Shown piece after piece: positions 8,207-15,949 of a stretch of 64,000 bases of DNA. Within the stretch, counting starts at the first letter, position 1. The number at the start of each line of letters is the position of its first letter. The stretch is from Polymorphum gilvum SL003B-26A1 (GTDB lineage: Bacteria > Pseudomonadota > Alphaproteobacteria > Rhizobiales > Stappiaceae), in NCBI RefSeq assembly GCF_000192745.1, contig NC_015259.1, positions 310,001 through 374,000 on the forward strand. Direction: 5' to 3'. Both the position numbers and the translations under genes were made by a program. The notes beneath the pieces are model-generated. The model was given only the letters and a program-made list of their open reading frames with translations, was not told where the DNA came from and made no database searches.

Positions 8207-8530
8207 CTATGCGATAGCCTGCAGGCCCTTAGCCTTGACCAGATTGAGCAGTTTGAGAGAAGGCCCGTCCGGACGTTTCTCGCCACGCTCCCATTTGCTG
8301 ACGGCATCCTTCCGCACGTTCAGATAGTGCGCGAACACCGGCTGCGAGACCTGCTCGCGCTCGCGCAGCGCGCGGATCTCGTCCGGGCTGAGAGGCTCGA
8401 CCGGCGTAAGGCATATGGCGTCGAACTCACGCATCGTCGCCTTGTCGACCAAGCCGGCTTTGTGCAGACCGGCGGCCGTCTTGTGGACGGAAGCGAGGAT
8501 GCCGCTGTCAGCCGTCCTGTTCTTCGTCAT
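8207..8530 (-). CDS. XRE-family antitoxin (HigA/NadS-like)
   Basis: This 107-residue protein has a helix-turn-helix of the XRE type in its C-terminal half, with REREQVSQPVFAHYLNV followed by VSKWERGEKRP (about residues 62-88). The pattern is typical of antitoxins that follow RelE/HigB toxins. It should bind the toxin and repress the operon. The start lies inside the 3' end of the toxin gene (23-nt overlap), so the toxin comes first, as in higBA systems. The likely operator is the perfect inverted repeat at 8931-8945. Confidence 0.85.
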   Translation of the reverse strand: MTKNRTADSGILASVHKTAAGLHKAGLVDKATMREFDAICLTPVEPLSPDEIRALREREQVSQPVFAHYLNVRKDAVSKWERGEKRPDGPSLKLLNLVKAKGLQAIA

Positions 8531-8897
8531 TTCTCACCACCTCGACCAGTTCGCCGGCGCCTTGCGCAGTACGAAGCTCCACGTCCGAAAACCCGAGCAG
8601 CACATTCGCCAACTGCCTGAGCGCCTTCAATTCCTTCGCCGACACGTTCGCCTTGTCGCTCTTGGCGAAGCCGTGAACGAAGAAGCTATGGTCGCCAGCC
8701 CTGAACACGACGATCGTGCGAAAGCCGCCCGATTTGCCGCCGCCCTCGCGCGCGACCCGCTGCTTGAACACGCCGCCGCCCAGGTCGGCGTCGTATCGCC
8801 CGTCCATCACCTCCGCCGCCGCCCGAAGCAGCCTGTCGGCCGAGAGGCGGAACTTGTGCGCGAACCGGGCAAACTCCTTCGTGACGAAGACAGTCAT
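8508..8897 (-). CDS. RelE/HigB-type toxin
   Basis: The 129-residue protein matches the RelE/ParE-superfamily toxins encoded before XRE antitoxins. FRTIVVFRAGDHSFFVHGFAKSD corresponds to the beta-sheet core, and the following helix contains K-A-N-V-S-A-K-E-L. Toxins of this group act mainly as ribosome-dependent mRNA endonucleases. Here the function is assigned by family. The gene overlaps its antitoxin and is transcribed towards the element interior. Such pairs stabilise integrated elements and can also give abortive infection. Confidence 0.8.
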   Translation of the reverse strand: MTVFVTKEFARFAHKFRLSADRLLRAAAEVMDGRYDADLGGGVFKQRVAREGGGKSGGFRTIVVFRAGDHSFFVHGFAKSDKANVSAKELKALRQLANVLLGFSDVELRTAQGAGELVEVVRNDEEQDG

Positions 8898-8930
8898 GCC
8901 GAACGACGCTCGCGCAAGCTCCTATAGGTA

Positions 8931-8945
8931 TAGTCCTTGGGACTA
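8931..8945. promoter_or_regulatory. Operator palindrome of the toxin-antitoxin operon
   Basis: TAGTCC-TTG-GGACTA is a perfect inverted repeat 34-48 bases upstream of the toxin start. On the minus strand it is followed by TATACC and CTATAGG, which resemble a -10 region. Binding by the antitoxin would block the promoter. The site sits in the short gap between the integrase stop and the toxin. Confidence 0.65.
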
Positions 8946-8951
8946 CGGTTT

Positions 8952-10238
8952 TCAAGCGGCGGACGCATGGGCGCGGTCCTCGCGCGCGGCGCGGCGGGAT
9001 GGCCGTTCGGCCACCGTCTGGTCGAGAATGGCGGCGATCTCGCTCGCCACCTTGTCGGCCGCGAGTTTCAGCGCTTCGTCGATATGGATGTAGCGCTGTG
9101 TCACGCCACGCGCGGCATGGCCGAGAAGCGCGGCAATCGTCAATTCCGAGAAGCCGAGATCGGCGGCGACGCTCGCGAAGGTATGGCGAAGCGCGTGCAG
9201 CGTCACGTCGGCGAGGCCGACCCTCGCGCAGACACGATCGAACACGCGAACCACGCCGATGAAGTGTCCGTCACCCCAATCGGCCGGGAAGAAGAAGGGC
9301 GATCTCGTCCTGGGCTGGGCCAGAAGAAGATCGACCGCCGACCCGCCGATGACGCGGGTCTGCGCGCCGCTCTTGGTGTCGGGAAAACGGATGGCGCCCT
9401 CTTCCTCGTCGAGCCAGGCGCGCTCAAGGCCGAGCCCTTCCATGCGGCGGAAGCCGGTCAGCAGCAGGAAGCGGATGGCGGCGAGGCCGGTCGGGTGCTC
9501 GCCCTCGGCCTCGGCCGCCAGCATCGCCTTCCCGAGCTTCTCGATCTCGGTGCGGCTGAGCCGCCGGTCGCGGGGCGTGCTTGCAATCTTCCGAACGCCT
9601 TTGGCGGGATTGCTCTCGATCTTTCCGAGCCGGACCGCGTGCTCGAAGATCGAATGAAGCGTCGACATGGTGCGTCCGGCGACGCCTTCCCCGCCGGTGG
9701 TCACGCCGCCACGCGATCCCTTTCGCGGCTTCGACGTCTTGCCAGCGGCTATGTCGGCCTGCGCGCCCTCGATGTCGCCGAGTTTCAGCTTGCTGACGAC
9801 GCGCTTGCCGAGCAGCGGCTTGATGTGGGCCTCGATACGGCTCTTGTCCATCGCGAGCGACGAGGCCTTGATCGGGCGCCTGCGCCGGCCGAGAAGACGG
9901 CCGGTCTCCGCTTCGCTGAGATACCAGTCGCACAATGCGGCGACCGTCATCGGCCCGTCAGGATCGTCATCGATGTCGGCAGGGTCCTCGCCGGCCGCGA
10001 TCGCGCCAAGCTTGATCTTGGCCTCGGCGCGGGCATTGTCGAGCGTCATGACGCCGTAGCGGCCGATGTTGATGCGGCGGCTTTTGCCGGCCGCGTTGCG
10101 GTACTGGAGAATGAAGGTCTTCGCGCCGGCCTTCGTGACCCGGATGCCGAAGCCTTTCAATTCGCCATCCCAGAGGAATGCCTGTCCCGATGCCGGGGCC
10201 TTGAGATCGTCGACCGCCTTCTTGGTGAGCTTGGCCAT
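8952..10238 (-). CDS. int: P4-type tyrosine integrase
   Basis: This 428-residue integrase has an N-terminal arm DNA-binding domain (DUF4102 type, about residues 1-85), then a core-binding and a catalytic domain. The catalytic signatures are visible: an Arg in LLLTGFRRMEGL, HALRHTF, and GHAARGVTQRYIHI with the nucleophile Tyr. Enzymes of this group integrate islands into tRNA 3' ends. I place the start at the ATG at 10238, preceded by GGGAG, rather than the longer open frame. It lies about 190 bases inside the tRNA-Gly fragment, as expected for the cognate integrase. Confidence 0.93.
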   Translation of the reverse strand: MAKLTKKAVDDLKAPASGQAFLWDGELKGFGIRVTKAGAKTFILQYRNAAGKSRRINIGRYGVMTLDNARAEAKIKLGAIAAGEDPADIDDDPDGPMTVAALCDWYLSEAETGRLLGRRRRPIKASSLAMDKSRIEAHIKPLLGKRVVSKLKLGDIEGAQADIAAGKTSKPRKGSRGGVTTGGEGVAGRTMSTLHSIFEHAVRLGKIESNPAKGVRKIASTPRDRRLSRTEIEKLGKAMLAAEAEGEHPTGLAAIRFLLLTGFRRMEGLGLERAWLDEEEGAIRFPDTKSGAQTRVIGGSAVDLLLAQPRTRSPFFFPADWGDGHFIGVVRVFDRVCARVGLADVTLHALRHTFASVAADLGFSELTIAALLGHAARGVTQRYIHIDEALKLAADKVASEIAAILDQTVAERPSRRAAREDRAHASAA

Positions 10239-10427
10239 TTCGCTCCCTCGCTCTATCAATTTGCTTACACGGATTGATTCTAGCACGCGTGTAAGCACTG
10301 TGTAAGCAGATTTTGCGAAAATGACGGCATATCGTGGCGAAGGCTGGCGCAAGAGTATCAGGTATTATTGTTGTTTCGCAGCATGTTAGCGAAAAGACGG
10401 ATATCGTAGCGAAGAAGCTCGGGGAAG

Positions 10428-10472
10428 TTGCCAAGGTTGGGGTCGAGGGTTCGAATCCCTTCGCCCGCTCCA
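10428..10472 (+). other. attR-type site: 3' half of tRNA-Gly(GCC)
   Basis: The 45 bases from TTGCCAAGG to the terminal CCA match the anticodon-stem to 3'-end part of an alphaproteobacterial tRNA-Gly, with anticodon GCC at 10430-10432, T-loop GGTTCGAATCC and acceptor end. The 5' half (D arm and acceptor strand) is absent upstream, so this is not a functional tRNA. It is the duplicated core left by site-specific integration and marks the right boundary of the element. Confidence 0.85.
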
Positions 10473-10491
10473 GTTTCCGCCGCAAGGCGCC

Positions 10492-10529
10492 AGGGCCGTG
10501 GACACCAAGTCCGCGGCCCTTTCGGTTTT
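10492..10529 (+). terminator. Terminator of the former tRNA-Gly unit
   Basis: A 12-bp stem (arms begin AGGGCCG and end CGGCCCT, one G-T pair) with loop ACCAA is followed by TTCGGTTTT. It lies 20 bases after the tRNA 3' end, where the terminator of the original tRNA gene would be. This supports the view that chromosomal sequence resumes at the att site. Confidence 0.7.
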
Positions 10530-10536
10530 CGTGCCG

Positions 10537-10790
10537 CGATCCTGCTGCCGGCGATGAGGCTCCTCGGTATCGATCCGGTCTGGAAAGCGTGCTTCTGATG
10601 ATCACCCTCGAGCTGGCGATGATGACGGCGCCAGTGGGGATGAACCTGTTCGCGATCAAGGACATTCCCAACGCGTCGCTGGCCGATGTCGTGAAGAGTG
10701 CGTCACCCTTCGTCATCCTGATGCTGCTCGGTCTTGCGCTGTAGATCGTCTTCAGATCGTCTTCCCGGGCCTGGCGACCTGGCTGCCCGA
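10537..10790 (+). pseudogene. dctM: C-terminal remnant of a TRAP transporter large permease
   Basis: Translation in three pieces gives ILLPAMRLLGIDPVW, then MITLELAMMTAPVGMNLF... to MLLGLAL, then IVFPGLATWLP. This is the C-terminal end of DctM-type permeases. A frameshift follows PVW. A stop (TAG) has replaced what is normally a Gln codon. An 11-bp exact tandem duplication of AGATCGTCTTC (10743-10753 and 10754-10764) adds a second frameshift. The rest of the gene is missing. From 10791 to 11071 I see no gene, only the upstream region of the cytochrome. Confidence 0.75.
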
Positions 10791-11071
10791 CACGGCAGGC
10801 TGCGGTCGCCGAGGGGCGGTTCGGGCGGCGCACCCCGGCGCGAGCCGGAGGTCTTCGGCCGGGTGGCTTTCGGCAGGGACCATGGAGCGTGGCAGGGCCA
10901 GAGACCGGGTGTCGCGACGGATCCTGCGCTTGATCCCCACAAGGACGGGTGCCGGACGGCTTGCCATAGTATGGTCGGATCTGCTGATCTAGGCCGGCGT
11001 CAAGCGCTGCGCGGCGGTGCGTCCGGTCGCCATGCGGTCGGAGCGCGAGAGGAAACCGGAGTTCGAGACCG

Positions 11072-11416
11072 ATGACCGTCCTTAAAAAGCTGCTAGCCGG
11101 TGCCGTCCTTCTCGGTTCTGGGGGCTCAGCCCTCTGGATCCTGCCGATGCCGGTTGCGCAGGCGGCAGCGGACATCGACAACGGCCACCGGCTGGCGCTG
11201 CAGTGGTGCGCCTCGTGCCACCTCGTTGCCAACGATCAGGCGACGGTTAGCACCACGGCGGTGGCGAGCTTCTTCGAAATCGCGCGCAATCCGGACATGA
11301 CCGACGCGAAGCTGACGACCTTCCTCGCCGACCCGCATCCGATGATGCCGGACATGGCGCTGTCGAACCAGGAAATCTCGGATCTCACCGCCTATATCAC
11401 GTCGCTGGCACGCTGA
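11072..11416 (+). CDS. Small periplasmic c-type cytochrome
   Basis: This 114-residue precursor has an N-terminal signal peptide (about 1-33, ending near AQA) and one heme-binding motif, CASCH (46-50). Candidate axial methionines lie at 91, 92 and 95 in PHPMMPDM. It is a class I monoheme cytochrome that would shuttle electrons in the periplasm. The partner enzyme is not in the window. Its 3' end overlaps the convergent Rrf2 gene by 20 bases. Confidence 0.85.
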   Translation: MTVLKKLLAGAVLLGSGGSALWILPMPVAQAAADIDNGHRLALQWCASCHLVANDQATVSTTAVASFFEIARNPDMTDAKLTTFLADPHPMMPDMALSNQEISDLTAYITSLAR

Positions 11417-11867
11417 CGGAGGCTGCCGCGCCGTCTCGGTCGCCGACCATCAGGAGGGCTGCGGTCTCGCCGGCGAGGTCGGCGATGGTCGTGGCTTCCA
11501 GTTCGGCCAGGAAGGCCTGGAGGGCGCGATCGAGCGTTCGTCGAAAGCCGCAGGCGGCCTGGAGGGTGCATCTGCATGTGCGCTTCGGCTCGAAGCATTC
11601 GACCAGATTGAGATCGCTCTCGAATAAATGCACGATCTCGGCGAGCGAGATTTCCGCCGGATTCCTGTCCAGCCAGATGCCGCCGTTTCGGCCTTGAACA
11701 GATTTTATGTAACCATGTTTACGCAGGATCTGCACGACATGGACGACCTGAGGTCTTCCTGTACGGCACCTGTCGGCAATCGTGTCGATCGACACTGTCT
11801 TGTCTCGGAGGGCCGCTAAAGTCATAAGTATTCTAATGGCAACATCGGTACGTTGTGCCAGTTTCAT
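11397..11867 (-). CDS. Rrf2-family Fe-S transcriptional regulator (NsrR/IscR-like)
   Basis: This 156-residue protein begins with the Rrf2 winged-helix domain (MKLAQRTDVAIRILM, then RTGRPQVVHVVQILRKHGYI). Its cysteines C91, C98 and C106, with an extra C100, correspond to the cluster-binding trio of NsrR/IscR. NsrR proteins sense nitric oxide through a Fe-S cluster. The start at 11867 has GAGAGA upstream. Its closest divergent neighbour is the protoglobin gene and its convergent neighbour is a cytochrome c, so control of nitric oxide or oxygen responses is a reasonable inference. The target sites are not identified. Confidence 0.8.
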   Translation of the reverse strand: MKLAQRTDVAIRILMTLAALRDKTVSIDTIADRCRTGRPQVVHVVQILRKHGYIKSVQGRNGGIWLDRNPAEISLAEIVHLFESDLNLVECFEPKRTCRCTLQAACGFRRTLDRALQAFLAELEATTIADLAGETAALLMVGDRDGAAASVSVPAT

Positions 11868-12062
11868 TTCATTTCTCTCAATGTAACGCGCGCCGAAGCG
11901 GCGCCTGTCGAGCACAACCGCAAATTTTTCGGATCGTGAGGTGTGTATTCTGCGTAGAAACTCCCTTTGATCCGTGTGCCCCTCTTAACTAAGCGTCTAA
12001 AAACTATTACAGGATGCCAAAAATATCAAGGAATGCGCAATAATACACGGGGGGTATAACAT

Positions 12063-12542
12063 ATGAACTCGGAACATTGGGCAGCGATCTCCGACTTCAT
12101 CGAGTTCCTCGAAATGACTCCAGATGACGTCCGCCTGGGTCGGCGCGGCTGGGACGCGATCGAGCCACAGATGCCGCAAGTCCTCGACACGTTCTACACC
12201 TCCCGGATCATGACCGGGGCGCACAAGGCGTTCCCCGACTTCGACGTCGAGCGGCTGAAGGGCAAGCAGATGCGCTACTGGCAGGCGCTGTTTGCCGGCG
12301 ACTACGGCGAGGTGTACCGGTCCCACGCGATCAAGATCGGCCATGCGCATCGGCAGGCCGGCGTCTCGCTGACCGACTACGTGTTGTCCTACGGCTGGTT
12401 CCTGAACAAGTTCGCAGCGATCGTGCGCGACGCCTTCGCCGATGCGCAGGAGGGCGAAGCGATCATATCCGCCATGCGCAAGATCATCTTCCTCGACCTC
12501 TCGATCGCGTCGTCGACCTACTACGTCACCTTTATCGATTGA
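12063..12542 (+). CDS. Single-domain protoglobin / globin-sensor protein
   Basis: The 159-residue protein consists of a globin-sensor fold. The proximal-histidine region reads KIGHAHRQAGVSLTDYV with H96 the likely heme ligand, and an aromatic-rich E-helix precedes it. Family members (HemAT sensor domains, protoglobins) bind O2, CO or NO. There is no attached output domain, so it may act as a gas-binding protein or signal in trans. A G-run ribosome-binding site lies before the ATG. A chemoreceptor gene follows after a 328-base AT-rich gap and may be a functional partner. Confidence 0.8.
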   Translation: MNSEHWAAISDFIEFLEMTPDDVRLGRRGWDAIEPQMPQVLDTFYTSRIMTGAHKAFPDFDVERLKGKQMRYWQALFAGDYGEVYRSHAIKIGHAHRQAGVSLTDYVLSYGWFLNKFAAIVRDAFADAQEGEAIISAMRKIIFLDLSIASSTYYVTFID

Positions 12543-12870
12543 ACGAATATCACGCGTTACGTGTGATTCTTCATAAACTCAATCGAAGAAAAATCTGAAA
12601 TAGTGGTGATCCGACGCACTTGGGGGTGCGTATAAGGTCTATTTTCCTTTAATCGAATGTATATATATGAGTTATAGGATTCTTTTCGGCGTTTTCTTGT
12701 TCCTATTAGCGTTTTGTTAGCTCAATTATTGATATGTTTTCATCGAACTTGTGCGGAAGGCATTCTAGAAATACTTCTCCTGCCGAAGCGGAAGGCGTAT
12801 CGCGCGTCTGCGCATGCGTGATCGGCCGCGGAAATCGGGGTCGCGTACGGGAATGCTCAAGGAGGCAATC
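12543..12870. other. AT-rich intergenic region before the chemoreceptor gene
   Basis: This gap of 328 bases is much richer in A+T than its surroundings. It contains an inverted repeat ACGCAC/GTGCGT (12614-12631) that could end protoglobin transcription, followed by AT-rich stretches suited to a promoter. No small ORF with a convincing ribosome-binding site was found apart from the chemoreceptor start. Confidence 0.45.
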
Positions 12871-14895
12871 ATGGGGCTGGGGTTCTTCACCAACATGCGG
12901 CTGAAATACAAGATCCTGTCGGGCTTTGCGGTCGTGCTGGCGATCCTCGCCGGCATGTCGGCCTATTCCTTCGTCACGTTCCTCGACACCTCCGGCCAGG
13001 TCGGCTCCTACAAGGCCAATGTTGCGGCGGCGACGGCGATGGCGGAGGTCGAGGCCGAGTTCCTGCGCCTCGAAGCCGCGGTGCGCGAATACTCGGCCTC
13101 GTCCAAGGCGGAACTGGCGGACGTCGCCCAGGGCGAACTGGCCAAGCTCGACGCGTTGATGACCGAAGCGGAGAAAACCATCTTCGACGACAGCTGGCGC
13201 GGCCTGTTTGAGGAAGCGAAGCAGGCGGTCGCCGTCTACACCAAAGACTTCCGGGAAACGCGCCACCTGACGGAAGATTACCTGGGCCTGGTCGAGGGCA
13301 GCATGCTGCCGAGTGCCGCGAAGTTCATGGCGGACCTCGACGAGATCCTTAAGCTCGCCACCGCCGAGGGCAACGTCGAAGCCAAGACCCACGCGGAGAC
13401 GGCTATCCGTCACGGTCTCAGCGCGCAGCTCAATTCCAACATGACGCTCGGCTACAAGGATCCCAACGCGCTTCAGCGCGCGCAGCGCGACTTCGACGCG
13501 GTCAAGGGAGCACTCGATGCGCTCGGCGGCAGCATGCGCTCGGTGCGCGAGCGGCAGCTGCATGCCGAGCTGAACGAGCTGCTCGCCGCCTATACGACGA
13601 GCTTCGCCAAGGCAGCCGAGGATCGGCAAAAGATCGAAGAATTGGTCGAGGGCGAAATGCTCGAGCAGACCAGGATCCTGCAGAAGGATCTGAAGCTGCT
13701 GAGGCAGAAGGCTGCAGATGCCGAGCACGCGATCGAACTGGCCCTTGCCAAGGAACTCGAGACGGCGGAACTCGGCGTTGCCCTGGCAGGCGTCGGCGGC
13801 GTGGTCATCGGCGCGGTGCTGGCGCTCCTGCTCGGCGGGCAGATCGCCAACCCGGTCATTGCGATGACCAGCGCGATGACGCGGCTGGCGGCGGGCGACG
13901 TCGACGGCGAGGTTCCGGCGCGCGACCGCAAGGACGAGATCGGCCAGATGGCTCAGTCGGTGCAGGTGTTCAAGGATAATGCCATCGCCAAGATCGCGCT
14001 GGAGCGCGAGCAGGAAGAGGCCAAGGCGCGCGCCGAGGCGGACAAGCGGCGGATGATGCAGGAACTGGCCGACGAGTTCGAGCGGGCGGTCGGCGGGTTC
14101 GTCCAGGGCCTCGCCTCAACCTCGACCGAATTGCAGGCCGCGGCGCAGACTCTGACGACGACGGCGACCGAAACCAGCGCGCAGTCGACCGCAGTGTCGG
14201 CGGCGTCCGAACAGGCGGCGGCCAGCGTTCAGTCGGTGGCCTCCGCGGTGGAGGAACTGTCGGTCTCGGTGAAGGAGATCGCCGAGCAGATCGCCGCGTC
14301 CAGCCAGATCTCGAATCAGGCGGTGAGCGAGGCGCAGGCCGCGTCGCATCGGATCCAGTCGCTTGCCACCACGTCGCAGACGATCGGCGAGGTGGTGGGT
14401 CTGATCAATGCCATCGCCGAGCAAACCAACCTGCTCGCCCTCAACGCCACGATCGAGGCGGCGCGCGCCGGCGAGGCGGGCCGCGGTTTCGCCGTAGTGG
14501 CCTCCGAGGTCAAGCAACTCGCCGAGCAGACGGCCCGGGCGACGTCGCAGATCGCCGACCAGGTCGCCCACATGCAGTCGGAGACCAGCGCCGCAGTGGC
14601 CTCTATCGGCGGCGTGTCCAGCGTGATCGGCCGGATCAACGAGATTGGCACGCTGGTCGCGTCCGCGGTGGAGGAGCAGAGTTCCGCCACTCAGGAGATC
14701 GCGCGCAACATCCAGCAGGTCGCGACCGGGACGACCGAGGTATCCAGCAACATCGGCGGCGTGAGCCTTGCTGCCGAAGACACCGGCGCGGCCGCCACGC
14801 AGGTCCTGTCGGCGTCGGGCGAGGTGTCCCAGCAGTCCGAGCGGCTGAAGCAGGAGGTGGACAATTTCCTGCACAAGGTGCGCTCGGCCGCCTAG
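12871..14895 (+). CDS. Methyl-accepting chemotaxis protein with long periplasmic sensor
   Basis: This 674-residue chemoreceptor has TM1 at about residues 13-37 and a helical periplasmic sensor of about 265 residues, consistent with a helical bimodular (HBM) fold. TM2 lies at about 300-325, followed by a HAMP domain and the long cytoplasmic signalling coiled coil. The hairpin tip, [18 protein letters not shown] (about 516-533), is fully conserved, so it should dock CheA/CheW. There is no C-terminal CheR-binding pentapeptide. The ATG at 12871 follows AAGGAGG, so an upstream in-frame ATG at 12814 is unlikely. The ligand is unknown. Confidence 0.92.
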   Translation: MGLGFFTNMRLKYKILSGFAVVLAILAGMSAYSFVTFLDTSGQVGSYKANVAAATAMAEVEAEFLRLEAAVREYSASSKAELADVAQGELAKLDALMTEAEKTIFDDSWRGLFEEAKQAVAVYTKDFRETRHLTEDYLGLVEGSMLPSAAKFMADLDEILKLATAEGNVEAKTHAETAIRHGLSAQLNSNMTLGYKDPNALQRAQRDFDAVKGALDALGGSMRSVRERQLHAELNELLAAYTTSFAKAAEDRQKIEELVEGEMLEQTRILQKDLKLLRQKAADAEHAIELALAKELETAELGVALAGVGGVVIGAVLALLLGGQIANPVIAMTSAMTRLAAGDVDGEVPARDRKDEIGQMAQSVQVFKDNAIAKIALEREQEEAKARAEADKRRMMQELADEFERAVGGFVQGLASTSTELQAAAQTLTTTATETSAQSTAVSAASEQAAASVQSVASAVEELSVSVKEIAEQIAASSQISNQAVSEAQAASHRIQSLATTSQTIGEVVGLINAIAEQTNLLALNATIEAARAGEAGRGFAVVASEVKQLAEQTARATSQIADQVAHMQSETSAAVASIGGVSSVIGRINEIGTLVASAVEEQSSATQEIARNIQQVATGTTEVSSNIGGVSLAAEDTGAAATQVLSASGEVSQQSERLKQEVDNFLHKVRSAA

Positions 14896-14932
14896 CAGGG
14901 CGGGCGCTTCGGAGAGTCAGACCACCCCGTCC

Positions 14933-14982
14933 TCGTCCCTGGCTGGGTCAGGCGCAGCCGCGCCTGACCCAGCCAGGGACGA
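14933..14982. repeat. Perfect 23-bp inverted repeat (large hairpin)
   Basis: Two perfect 23-nt arms (14933-14955 and 14960-14982; left arm begins TCGTCCCTGGC) flank a 4-nt loop AGCC, 37 bases after the chemoreceptor stop. There is no T-run on the plus strand. It may act as a terminator or transcript-stabilising hairpin, or belong to a dispersed palindromic repeat family. Confidence 0.75.
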
Positions 14983-15084
14983 TGCAGACATGCAACAGCC
15001 TGACGAAATCGTCTCCGTCGCAATCGGCAATCCGATATTTTGTCCTATAGTCGCTGCTACGTGACCTGCTTGAACGGGATACTC

Positions 15085-15873
15085 ATGAAGCGCCACTTGT
15101 TCAGTGCGACCCTGCTTGCCGGCCTGACGGCGGTCTCTTTCGCCGCGCAGGCCCAGGAGGCCGTGCCGATGCCGAAGACACAATATGTCATCGACCTCGG
15201 CGTCGGAGCAATCGCCAAGCCGCGCTACGACGGCGCCGATTCCTATCTGATCGCGCCATTCCCGATCATTTCGGTCGGCCGCTTCTATCTTCCCGGACTC
15301 GGCCAGGTGGCGGACGGCGAGCAGCGCGCCGGGATCTTCTTCTATCCGGCCTTTGGCTTCGTCGGGAAACGCAGCGCAAGCGACAGCGCGTGGCTGACCG
15401 GCACGCGCAAAATCGACTGGGCTCTGGAACTGGGTGCCGGCGGCGGGTTCCGCACCGAGCACCTGCGGGTCTTCGCCGAACTGCGCCAGGGCATCAACGG
15501 CCACACCGGCCAGGTCGGCGAGATCGGTGCCGACGCCATCGTGCGGCCGATGGATCGCATCGAGGTGAGCTTCGGACCGCGCGCGGGCTTCGCCTCGTCC
15601 GAATACATGGACACCTATTTCAGCGTCTCGGCGGCCGAGGCGGCGGCCGGGCCGCTGACCCAGTACAAGGCCGGTGGCGGCTTCAAGAGCGTCGGTCTGG
15701 AGGCGCGCGTTTCCTACGACTGGACGGATCACGTCCGGCTGCACCTGCGGGGCGGGTATGACCGGCTGATCGGCGACGCGGCGGACAGTCCGATCGTCAA
15801 GGCCGGCAGCAAGGACCAATTCTCGGTCGGCGCCGGCATTTCCTACCGCTTCGCCTTCGACCTGTTCGACTGA
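15085..15873 (+). CDS. MipA/OmpV-family outer-membrane protein
   Basis: This 262-residue precursor has a signal peptide (about 1-23, MKRHLFSATLLAGL...AQA). Alternating aromatic/hydrophobic beta-strand patterns follow, up to a terminal strand SVGAGISYRFAFDLF ending in an aromatic residue, as in outer-membrane barrels. YDGADSYLIAPFPI is typical of MipA/OmpV proteins. Some scaffold murein enzymes, others are porin-like. The ATG at 15085 begins the signal peptide. The upstream in-frame extension lacks signal-peptide character. Confidence 0.85.
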   Translation: MKRHLFSATLLAGLTAVSFAAQAQEAVPMPKTQYVIDLGVGAIAKPRYDGADSYLIAPFPIISVGRFYLPGLGQVADGEQRAGIFFYPAFGFVGKRSASDSAWLTGTRKIDWALELGAGGGFRTEHLRVFAELRQGINGHTGQVGEIGADAIVRPMDRIEVSFGPRAGFASSEYMDTYFSVSAAEAAAGPLTQYKAGGGFKSVGLEARVSYDWTDHVRLHLRGGYDRLIGDAADSPIVKAGSKDQFSVGAGISYRFAFDLFD

Positions 15874-15898
15874 GCTCCGCCGGCCTGGAGCATAGCTG

Positions 15899-15949
15899 GA
15901 GCGATTTCTTGTCGATCAAGCGGTTCCGCTTGATCGGAAAGCGCTCTAG
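15899..15949. repeat. Palindromic element between mipA-like and pentapeptide genes
   Basis: GATCAAGCGG and CCGCTTGATC form 10-bp arms around TT (15914-15935). Outer arms GAGCG and CGCTC enlarge the stem. Similar GATCAAGCGG palindromes are, from memory, widely dispersed in Hyphomicrobiales genomes. Here the element ends at the stop of the convergent gene and may serve as a bidirectional terminator. Confidence 0.6.

Larger units (their letters stand above)
1..10472. mobile_element. Right-hand part of an integrated element in a tRNA-Gly gene
   Basis: The block runs from before the window start to the tRNA-Gly 3' fragment at 10428-10472. It holds an integrase at the attachment end, a ParB-like protein, an ArdC-type antirestriction protein, a toxin-antitoxin pair and an SMC-like ATPase unit. 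No chromosomal housekeeping gene lies inside. Integrases of this type usually recombine at a tRNA 3' end and leave a partial copy at the far junction, which is the situation here. The intact tRNA and the left junction should therefore lie to the left of the window. No conjugation genes are visible, so I cannot say whether it is a conjugative element, a mobilizable island or a prophage remnant. Confidence 0.8.

Noticed and set aside
10428-10472. A complete tRNA-Gly gene
   Set aside because: The D arm and 5' acceptor strand are missing. Upstream bases do not fold with the 3' end, so it is an integration remnant.
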